Below are positions 1 to 4,198 of a stretch of DNA of 7,018 nt, piece after piece. Each line of letters opens with the position of its first letter. Within the stretch, counting starts at the first letter, position 1. Under the pieces are notes generated by a model, which made no database searches, had not been told where the DNA came from, and was given only the letters and a program-made list of their open reading frames with translations. The DNA comes from Thermoplasmata archaeon (GTDB lineage Archaea; Thermoplasmatota; B47-G6), in NCBI GenBank assembly GCA_003663585.1, contig QMTU01000038.1, forward strand, positions 1 to 7,018, in the 5' to 3' direction. The position numbers were made by a program, and so were the translations under genes.

Positions 1-11
1 CCGTTTCCTCG

Positions 12-54
12 AACCGTATCACTCTGTATATTTTTGTTTCATCGTGATACGGTT
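12..54. repeat. 11-bp perfect inverted repeat (hairpin) with AT-rich 21-nt loop
   Basis: Positions 12-22 are the exact reverse complement of 44-54, and 11/55 could add a G-U pair on plus-strand RNA. The loop 23-43 is AT-rich. It sits beside the GC-rich RNA candidate and is probably a terminal or internal helix of the same transcript. The heptamer GTTTCAT occurs at 36-42 (loop) and again at 52-58 (overlapping the stem's right arm). Confidence 0.6.
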
Positions 55-122
55 TCATTGGTTCCGCCTCGCCTAGAAGGCTCATCCCGTGGGGTCATGG
101 GCGGCGGTCGAGCCCAACGGCA

Positions 123-173
123 CAGGGCTCCCATCTAGGGTTAGCCTAGCGGGCTTGGAGCAAGGCTCCCATC
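123..173. repeat. 13-bp direct repeat inside the GC-rich RNA candidate (123-135 and 161-173)
   Basis: The two copies, CAGGGCTCCCATC and CAAGGCTCCCATC, differ at one base and start 38 bp apart. On the minus strand each reads GATGGGAGCC(C/T)TG. A shortened relative, GATGAGCCTT, occurs at 78-87. Each copy contributes one arm of a different hairpin, so the repeat may reflect paralogous stems in the RNA. Confidence 0.5.
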
Positions 174-208
174 ACCCGGATACTCATAGAAAACACTATC
201 ACACCACA

Positions 209-222
209 CTATAAACCTTTCG
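209..222 (-). promoter_or_regulatory. Strong archaeal BRE/TATA promoter driving leftward transcription
   Basis: On the minus strand, BRE-like CGAAAGG (222 to 216) directly precedes a TATA box TTTATAG (215 to 209). This fits the archaeal consensus of purine and A-rich BRE plus TTTATA. At the usual distance of about 25 nt the start site falls near 187, just before the GC-rich region. Confidence 0.65.
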
Positions 223-302
223 CCCGAAACAGAGCGAAACAAAAAGATACAAAAAAACTACAGTTTAAAGTTTCTGCCCCTCAGTAAACGTTCTTAAAGG
301 TT

Positions 303-317
303 CGAAAAGTTTAAATA
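303..317 (+). promoter_or_regulatory. Strong archaeal BRE/TATA promoter driving rightward transcription
   Basis: BRE-like CGAAAAG (303-309) is followed immediately by TATA box TTTAAATA (310-317), predicting a start near 338. The nearest plus-strand gene, tfb, starts more than 210 bp further on, so this promoter makes either a long tfb leader or a separate small RNA. Confidence 0.55.
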
Positions 318-337
318 TAAAAACGGACAACTATATA

Positions 338-456
338 GTTAGATCCGGGAAAAATATTTTATATTTTATTACAGTGTGTCCTGTCTCAGGGGCCTTATGT
401 GTATATAAATAAGCCTAGGACGCTGTTGAATGGCTCCTATCACAAGGGGAGGCCAA
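338..456 (+). ncRNA. Possible structured leader or small RNA upstream of tfb
   Basis: Downstream of the promoter at 303-317 three hairpins can be drawn by eye: ACAG/CTGT (371-374/381-384); 391-398 with 409-415 (GGC-TTAT against ATAAGCC with one bulged C, loop of 10); and TGGCTCC 431-437 with 448-455 (one bulged G). No ORF with a ribosome binding site is present. The GC content of the hairpin part is above that of the flanking AT-rich DNA. I recognise no box C/D, H/ACA or riboswitch signature. The stretch 456-549 shows nothing beyond a weak TATA-like element. This may simply be the 5' UTR of tfb. Confidence 0.3.
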
Positions 457-487
457 CTATCCAACATCTACTGCTCTAGCGTGCTTG

Positions 488-495
488 TGTATAAA
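488..495 (+). promoter_or_regulatory. Possible proximal TATA box for tfb
   Basis: TGTATAAA at 488-495 is the best TATA-like element close to tfb and would start transcription near 517, giving a leader of about 54 nt. No clear BRE precedes it, so it is much weaker than the promoter at 303-317. Confidence 0.3.
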
Positions 496-570
496 CGCCA
501 AAGGGATGTGTAAAAGTACATAACTAATTAAGAACGATATGTTTGAAATTTGATTATGGGGGTGTTATGT

Positions 571-1527
571 TTGGATAAAGATGAAAAAAAGGAGAATAAA
601 GAGGAGATCAACGAGTCACAAGGTGTTGAGAGGGCATATCCAGAAGTATGTCCCGAATGTGGCGGTAACATAGTTATGGATGCAGAACACGGTGTAATGT
701 ATTGTGAAAATTGTGGATATGTAATAGAGGAGAATATAGTCTCGACAGGCCCTGAGTGGAGAGGATTTGACTATGAACAAGCTCTAGAGCGTTCAAGAAC
801 TGGAAGACCTATAACACCTACATCTCACGACTTTGGATTTGGTGTTGAAATTGCCCTTACAGATAGCGAGGGATCCCCAGTACCTCCATCAGAGTCTGCA
901 AGAATTAGAAGATGGACCAGGAGGATAAGTACCTCCGGAGCAATGGATAGAAACCTAAGAGCAGGCCTTAGCGAAATAGAGAGACTATGTACAAATTTGA
1001 GACTTCCTAGGGATGTAAGGGAATATGCGGCTAGAATATATAGAGAAGCTACTAGGAGGAACCTAATTAGAGGGAGGAGTATAAGTGTTGTTGCGGGAGC
1101 CACAGTTTATGCTGCTTGCCGTAGGTTGAGACATCTTAGAACGCTTCAGGAGGTATCAAGGGCTGCTGGGACTAGTAAGAAAGAAATAAGCAGAACATAT
1201 AAGTTCCTTTCAAGACACATATCTGATATAAAGTCGGAGCCTCCTAAGCCTGAAGACTACGTTGATAGGTTCTGTGACAAACTAGGATTAGGTCCAGAGA
1301 CCATAGAGAAGGCGAAGGAGATTCTAAGAAAGGCCAAGGAAGCAGGTCTTACCTCTGGAAGAGGCCCTCAGGGAATGGCAGCTGCTGCAATTTACATAGC
1401 AGCTATACTTACTGGAAACAGAAAAACACAAAAGGAAGTTGCTCAGGTAGCAAACGTAACAGAGGTCACTATAAGAAATAGATATAAGGAGCTCACTGAG
1501 AAGCTTGGGTTGGATATATCGACGTAG
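571..1527 (+). CDS. tfb: Transcription initiation factor B (archaeal TFIIB)
   Basis: General initiation factor that binds the TBP-TATA complex, reads the BRE and recruits archaeal RNA polymerase. Numbering from the TTG at 571 (318 aa, normal for the family): zinc ribbon with CPEC and CENC (Cys27, 30, 45, 48); B-reader/linker GPEWRGFDYEQALERSRTG around 60-78; two cyclin-fold repeats at roughly 123-215 and 220-312; the second ends in the BRE-recognition helix-turn-helix TQKEVAQVANVTEVTIRNRY. Start choice: TTG 571 lies 6 nt after GGGGGTG (558-564), the same type of ribosome binding site and spacing as in the exporter genes here. ATG 556 (leaderless) or TTG 550 would add 5 or 7 residues. Arg codons are almost all AGA/AGG. 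The gene is monocistronic and converges on speE with a 2-bp gap. All zinc ligands are present, so it looks functional. Whether it is the housekeeping TFB or a paralogue cannot be decided here. Confidence 0.97.
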   Translation: MDKDEKKENKEEINESQGVERAYPEVCPECGGNIVMDAEHGVMYCENCGYVIEENIVSTGPEWRGFDYEQALERSRTGRPITPTSHDFGFGVEIALTDSEGSPVPPSESARIRRWTRRISTSGAMDRNLRAGLSEIERLCTNLRLPRDVREYAARIYREATRRNLIRGRSISVVAGATVYAACRRLRHLRTLQEVSRAAGTSKKEISRTYKFLSRHISDIKSEPPKPEDYVDRFCDKLGLGPETIEKAKEILRKAKEAGLTSGRGPQGMAAAAIYIAAILTGNRKTQKEVAQVANVTEVTIRNRYKELTEKLGLDIST

Positions 1528-1558
1528 TTTCATTTTTCATAATTTTTTAACATTCTTT
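1528..1558 (+). terminator. T-rich terminator of tfb
   Basis: Immediately after the tfb stop codon the plus strand has T-runs of 3, 5, 6 and 3 bases (1528-1558), the usual archaeal oligo-T termination signal. It lies inside the antisense of the last codons of speE. No stem-loop is needed or seen. Confidence 0.55.
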
Positions 1559-2375
1559 CTAAGAATAGGGGGGCAACAAATACACTTCTATGGAGTTTTG
1601 TCGTATATACTTTAAGGCTGAACTTTTCACTTGGAGTTCTTGCAGGAACTTCTGGGTTAATAACATCTGAAGCTGCTATGTATGACCACATGCCTGTAGG
1701 ATAAGTAGGCACGAAGTAGAAGTACGGCTTCACAATTCTAAAGTGTCTACTAAGTGCTGCATATAATTTGAAGAAATAACAATATCTCTCACTCATTATT
1801 GGGCTCCCAGATTGAAGAGTTACTATTCCGTCATTACTTAGAGCATTTTTTAGAAGGACTATAAATTCATCCCTGAATAGAGTCTCTGCAGGTCCCATTG
1901 GATCTGAGCCGTCTACTATTATGACATCATATTTCTTAGCAGTACTCTTCAGATACTCAAGGCCATCCATTATTATAATGTTAAAGTCTCCCTCCTCAGG
2001 AAAGAAGAGATACCTTTTAGATGCTTCAATCACCTTTTCATCTATTTCAACAAGATCTACATGAATGCCATGCTTTAATGCTTCTCTGAGGCTTCCCCCG
2101 TCACCCCCTCCTATTATTAAAACATTTTGGGGTCTTGGATGAGCAAATAAGGGAATATGCACAAGAAGCTCATGATAGAATGCTTCATCCTTTTCAGTAG
2201 TTTGAAAGAGACCATCTAACAGAAGAGCTCTCCCGTAGTCATAGGTCTCAACGATCATAATCTCCTGATATTTTGATCTTTCTCTATAGAGAACCCTTTT
2301 ATATCTAAGGCAGAATTTCATGCTCTCTGTCTGCTTCTCACAGACGTAGCCCTCGTCATCATCGCCCTCACTCAA
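1530..2375 (-). CDS. speE: Spermidine synthase-family aminopropyltransferase
   Basis: Transfers the aminopropyl group of decarboxylated S-adenosylmethionine to a diamine (putrescine) or, as known for several thermophilic archaeal enzymes, agmatine. Cytosolic. Numbering from TTG 2375 (281 aa, typical length): N-terminal beta domain, substrate motif DGLFQTTEKDEAFYHE (54-69), Rossmann loop IGGGDGG (88-94), ribose-binding acidic VEID (109-112), MDG (136-138), catalytic-loop DGSDPMGPAE (155-164), and YPTGMW (225-230) of the active-site wall. Start choice: TTG 2375 follows GAGGTG with a 6-nt spacer and overlaps the speD stop by 8 bp. GTG 2384 would add three residues. ATG 2321 would cut off a beta strand that aligns with the family N terminus, so it is rejected. 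Translation is probably coupled to speD. The substrate (putrescine, agmatine or a longer amine) is not readable from these motifs. Confidence 0.95.
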   Translation of the reverse strand: MSEGDDDEGYVCEKQTESMKFCLRYKRVLYRERSKYQEIMIVETYDYGRALLLDGLFQTTEKDEAFYHELLVHIPLFAHPRPQNVLIIGGGDGGSLREALKHGIHVDLVEIDEKVIEASKRYLFFPEEGDFNIIIMDGLEYLKSTAKKYDVIIVDGSDPMGPAETLFRDEFIVLLKNALSNDGIVTLQSGSPIMSERYCYFFKLYAALSRHFRIVKPYFYFVPTYPTGMWSYIAASDVINPEVPARTPSEKFSLKVYTTKLHRSVFVAPLFLERMLKNYEK

Positions 2376-2721
2376 GAAGTACACCTCTCTTTAGCTCGAC
2401 AATATTAATATTCTTAGGGCTAAGGTACTCCCTTATTACCTCTAGGGCCCTTTCTGGTTTAGTGTGTTCCCCACAGGTATATATATCAAGAGACGCGTAG
2501 CCTAACTCAGGCCAAGTGTGAATAGAAATATGAGACTCTGCCAAAACAACCACTCCACTCACTCCCTGAGGAGTGAGTGGATGTACTTGGACGCTCAGTA
2601 TTGTGGCATTTGCTGCCTCTGTAGCCTCTTTTAACATCTTTGCTATGAGCTTTACATCATTAAGCGCTTGCCCATTACACCCGTACAGTTCTACAATCAT
2701 GTGTCTTCCCAGTGCCTTCAT
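2368..2721 (-). CDS. speD: S-adenosylmethionine decarboxylase proenzyme (or the homologous crenarchaeal arginine decarboxylase)
   Basis: Pyruvoyl-dependent decarboxylase, self-cleaving into alpha and beta chains. Makes decarboxylated AdoMet, the aminopropyl donor for SpeE and BpsA. Taking ATG 2721 (117 aa), the cleavage motif LAESHISIHTWPE places cleavage between Glu62 and Ser63 (the future pyruvoyl group), His68 is the processing residue and Cys83 (in TCGEHTKPE) the proton donor. These positions coincide exactly with the Thermotoga maritima numbering. The start is further supported by GAGGGG about 7 nt upstream and the family-typical N terminus MKALGRH. An upstream TTG (2736) would overlap that ribosome binding site. 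In Sulfolobus one of two paralogues of this fold has become an arginine decarboxylase; both activities would make sense next to speE, and the sequence alone does not let me choose with certainty. First gene of the speD-speE operon. Confidence 0.9.
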   Translation of the reverse strand: MKALGRHMIVELYGCNGQALNDVKLIAKMLKEATEAANATILSVQVHPLTPQGVSGVVVLAESHISIHTWPELGYASLDIYTCGEHTKPERALEVIREYLSPKNINIVELKRGVLLE

Positions 2722-2749
2722 GCTAAGTCCCCTCAAGGCGATGTTCGTT

Positions 2750-2768
2750 TATGTCATGTACTGACATA
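2750..2768. promoter_or_regulatory. Inverted repeat upstream of speD, operator candidate
   Basis: TATGTCA-TGTAC-TGACATA: perfect 7-bp arms with a 5-bp spacer, about 30 bp upstream of the speD start and just downstream of its likely TATA region, so it would overlap the transcription start or early leader. The size fits a dimeric helix-turn-helix repressor site. No protein is assigned. Confidence 0.4.
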
Positions 2769-2788
2769 CATACACTGAGAAGAATCGT

Positions 2789-2810
2789 TCATATATGATG
2801 TATTAAAAAT
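2789..2810 (-). promoter_or_regulatory. Probable TATA region of the speD-speE operon
   Basis: The minus strand holds TTTTTAATA (2809 to 2801) and the perfect palindrome TCATATATGA (2789-2798). Either could be the TATA box, giving starts near 2780 or 2769. No convincing BRE. It follows the bpsA terminator, so the operon appears to be transcribed separately from bpsA. Confidence 0.4.
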
Positions 2811-2828
2811 ATATTAGATTTACTCAAT

Positions 2829-2857
2829 ACAAAACAAGAAAGCATAAGAAAAAGCAG
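2829..2857 (-). terminator. T-rich terminator of bpsA
   Basis: About 20 nt after the bpsA stop codon the minus strand carries T-runs of 5, 3 and 4 bases (GCTTTTTCTTATGCTTTCTT and beyond), consistent with archaeal intrinsic termination. Confidence 0.5.
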
Positions 2858-2874
2858 GCCGTTATTGGTTTCAA

Positions 2875-3936
2875 TCAGACAGTAGAGCTCTCTTCGTCCT
2901 CGTATATGTCCTCTTTGGCGGGTTCATTATACCTTACGAAACCTTCAAGGGTTTCTATTCTATACATCGTAGATGTATACCACTCACGTTTTGGAGCTTT
3001 CTTAACCGGAGCTACCTGCATGGCTCTTGTCTTCTCGGCGTATCCCCAGTTTACGTAGATGTTAAAGTTATGTATCATATCAGTTATGACAACGCGCATG
3101 TCAAGTAGCATTTTCTGAAGATAGTACCACTTCTCAAGAGAGGCCTCTGCTCTAGTAATTCCAAAGTATCCAGCACATCTAGGACCATGAAGCCCTGATA
3201 TCCCACGCGATATGAAGAGCCTTAAAGCCTCCCTTGTCTCTGAGGGATCTGTGATAAACGTATCGTACTTAGCGTAGTGCCTCTCTGGAAGTGGGTTTCT
3301 TATGTCGTATATTTCTGCATTTACCTTGAGACCGTACTCCTCTGATATCTTATTTATGAAGTTAACGAGTCTTTCATCAATTTCAAGAACCACTACCTCT
3401 TTTGGAAGATTGCTCAGCCCTGCAGCTATTGACGTAAGGTCATCGTCCCCTATTACAAGAAGCCTCTTATTCTGGAGGTCCATTTTATTAGCCATAAGTG
3501 CTACACGAGATACTGTAACCTCCGGTAGCACATACCCTTGATCGTACTGCTGTATAGCTTCAGGCCTGTTTTGTGCAATTTTCTTGAATTCTCTTAAAAC
3601 CTCTTCAAAGTCCTCTAATGAAATCCCTCTTCCACTACAAGTAGGGCATTTTTTATAATAGGGCTTTGGAATTTCAAATTTCTTAATGATTTCATATCCT
3701 TTTTCAGTAATAACAATTACATCTCCACTAAGTTTCACAATACCCTTTCTGTCAAGCTCTTTTAGTATTTCAGACGCTGCTGGGACTGTAACTTCTGAAT
3801 AAAATATTATTTCCCAGAAGTCATCAGTTACTTGCAATGCTGAGAGAATTCTTCTGACATCTACGCCATATACAGGAATCCTAGTCTTCTCTCGAACTAT
3901 TTCTGCAATGTTTTCAAGAATATTCTCGCCTATCAT
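2875..3936 (-). CDS. bpsA: Branched-chain polyamine synthase, N4-bis(aminopropyl)spermidine synthase
   Basis: Adds two aminopropyl groups from decarboxylated AdoMet to the secondary amine of spermidine, giving the quaternary branched polyamine N4-bis(aminopropyl)spermidine; first known from Thermococcus kodakarensis. The protein has 353 aa, as expected. In order: N-terminal winged-helix-like domain (about 1-90), a CPTCSGRG cysteine pair (97-104), then a Rossmann methyltransferase-like domain with the hallmark VIGDDDLTS (GDDD at 163-166), VVLEIDERL (183-190, acidic ribose binder) and TDPSET (229-234) in place of the SpeE-type catalytic loop; a charged, acidic C-terminal tail (about 337-350), a flexible part in this family. 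Start ATG 3936: a TATA-like element centred near 3962 predicts a transcription start at the ATG, so the mRNA is probably leaderless. It stands upstream of, and codirectional with, speD-speE but has its own terminator. Confidence 0.93.
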   Translation of the reverse strand: MIGENILENIAEIVREKTRIPVYGVDVRRILSALQVTDDFWEIIFYSEVTVPAASEILKELDRKGIVKLSGDVIVITEKGYEIIKKFEIPKPYYKKCPTCSGRGISLEDFEEVLREFKKIAQNRPEAIQQYDQGYVLPEVTVSRVALMANKMDLQNKRLLVIGDDDLTSIAAGLSNLPKEVVVLEIDERLVNFINKISEEYGLKVNAEIYDIRNPLPERHYAKYDTFITDPSETREALRLFISRGISGLHGPRCAGYFGITRAEASLEKWYYLQKMLLDMRVVITDMIHNFNIYVNWGYAEKTRAMQVAPVKKAPKREWYTSTMYRIETLEGFVRYNEPAKEDIYEDEESSTV

Positions 3937-3954
3937 GAAACTAATAAAATAAAC

Positions 3955-3968
3955 TTAAAATATATAAC
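3955..3968 (-). promoter_or_regulatory. bpsA TATA box, probably giving a leaderless mRNA
   Basis: The minus strand reads GTTATATATTTTAA (3968 to 3955). Its centre is about 25 nt from the bpsA ATG, so transcription should start at or next to the start codon. No ribosome binding site precedes the ATG, which agrees with leaderless translation. Confidence 0.5.
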
Positions 3969-4080
3969 AATTGAGATTGCATCATCCATGCTATGTAGTT
4001 ATTTGGCAAAAACACACTGAAAAACACTTTCATTTAGAGAGAAACATGCACCGCTTCAATGGCATATGAGAGTATTTTAT

Positions 4081-4102
4081 TAAGAAATTTTAAGAAATTT
4101 CT
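4081..4102. repeat. Tandem 10-bp repeat with a palindrome upstream of the exporter operon
   Basis: TAAGAAATTT occurs twice head to tail (4081-4090, 4091-4100), so the copies face the same side of the helix one turn apart. The second copy lies in the perfect palindrome AGAAATTTCT (4093-4102). It sits 26 bp before a TATA-like element of the exporter and about 145 bp from bpsA. Candidate regulator site. The rest of the 3970-4080 stretch shows no gene or RNA signature. Confidence 0.4.
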
Positions 4103-4127
4103 AGATTTCATGAGTTTTGTTATAATA

Positions 4128-4158
4128 TTTATATATCATAGCCCTATGCTCTATTTAA
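4128..4158 (+). promoter_or_regulatory. Probable promoter region of the ABC exporter operon
   Basis: Two TATA-like elements are possible: TTTATATA (4128-4135, start near 4157) and ATTTAAAA (4153-4160, start near 4180). Both leave room for the ribosome binding site GGAGGAG at 4187-4193. Neither has a good BRE, so I cannot choose. Confidence 0.35.
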
Positions 4159-4186
4159 AACAGATTCTAGTTGATTGATCCGACTT

Positions 4187-4193
4187 GGAGGAG
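4187..4193 (+). promoter_or_regulatory. Ribosome binding site that fixes the exporter subunit start
   Basis: GGAGGAG, 5 nt before GTG 4199. It lies inside the longer reading frame from TTG 4175, so the shorter protein is preferred. Confidence 0.7.
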
Positions 4194-4198
4194 TTCTT

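Larger units (their letters stand above)
1..187 (-). ncRNA. GC-rich structured RNA candidate, family not recognised, probably continuing past the window edge
   Basis: Positions 61-180 are 67 % G+C (80 of 120 bases) in an otherwise AT-rich window and hold no credible ORF, the usual mark of a structured RNA in a hyperthermophile. Visible stems: CCGCC 64-68 with GGCGG 103-107, enclosing GCCT/AGGC (71-74/78-81) and CCCGTG/CATGGG (86-91/96-101); GAGCCC/GGGCTC (110-115/125-130); CTAGG/CCTAG (135-139/145-149); GGAGC/GCTCC (157-161/165-169); and an 11-bp stem 12-22/44-54. The strand is inferred from a strong minus-strand promoter at 209-222, which predicts a start near 187; no T-run ends the transcript before position 1. 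Two pairs (G89-T98 and G11-T55) would be G-U on the plus strand but A-C on the minus strand, which argues the other way. I looked for and did not find RNase P CR-I, the SRP Alu or SRP54 motifs, 5S motifs, a tRNA, or the 16S 5' end. An rRNA leader remains possible. Confidence 0.5.

Noticed and set aside
1..60. CRISPR repeat (ATGAAAC ends resemble archaeal repeat 3' ends)
   Set aside because: No full repeat of 23-37 bp recurs and the GTTTCAT copies are only 16 bp apart, with no spacer-sized intervals.
42..138. About 30-codon minus-strand ORF within the GC-rich island
   Set aside because: GC-rich CGN-type codons unlike the AGA/AGG-using genes in this window, no ribosome binding site, and the DNA is better explained by RNA structure.
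1..180. SRP RNA, RNase P RNA, 5S rRNA or tRNA
   Set aside because: The expected conserved motifs (GAGGAAAGTCC-type CR-I, the SRP Alu and GGAAG-type SRP54 loops, 5S loop motifs, a tRNA T-arm) are not found on either strand in the visible part.
147..187. Leaderless 13-codon ORF on the minus strand starting at the predicted transcription start (ATG at 187)
   Set aside because: Very short, runs straight into the stems of the GC-rich RNA, and has codon use unlike the genes here; probably chance.
825..1103. Minus-strand ORF inside tfb
   Set aside because: Antisense shadow of the tfb cyclin-fold region, with no promoter, ribosome binding site or recognisable domain.
2573..2764. Plus-strand ORF opposite speD
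   Set aside because: Antisense shadow over the catalytic core of speD, ending in its promoter region; no start signals.
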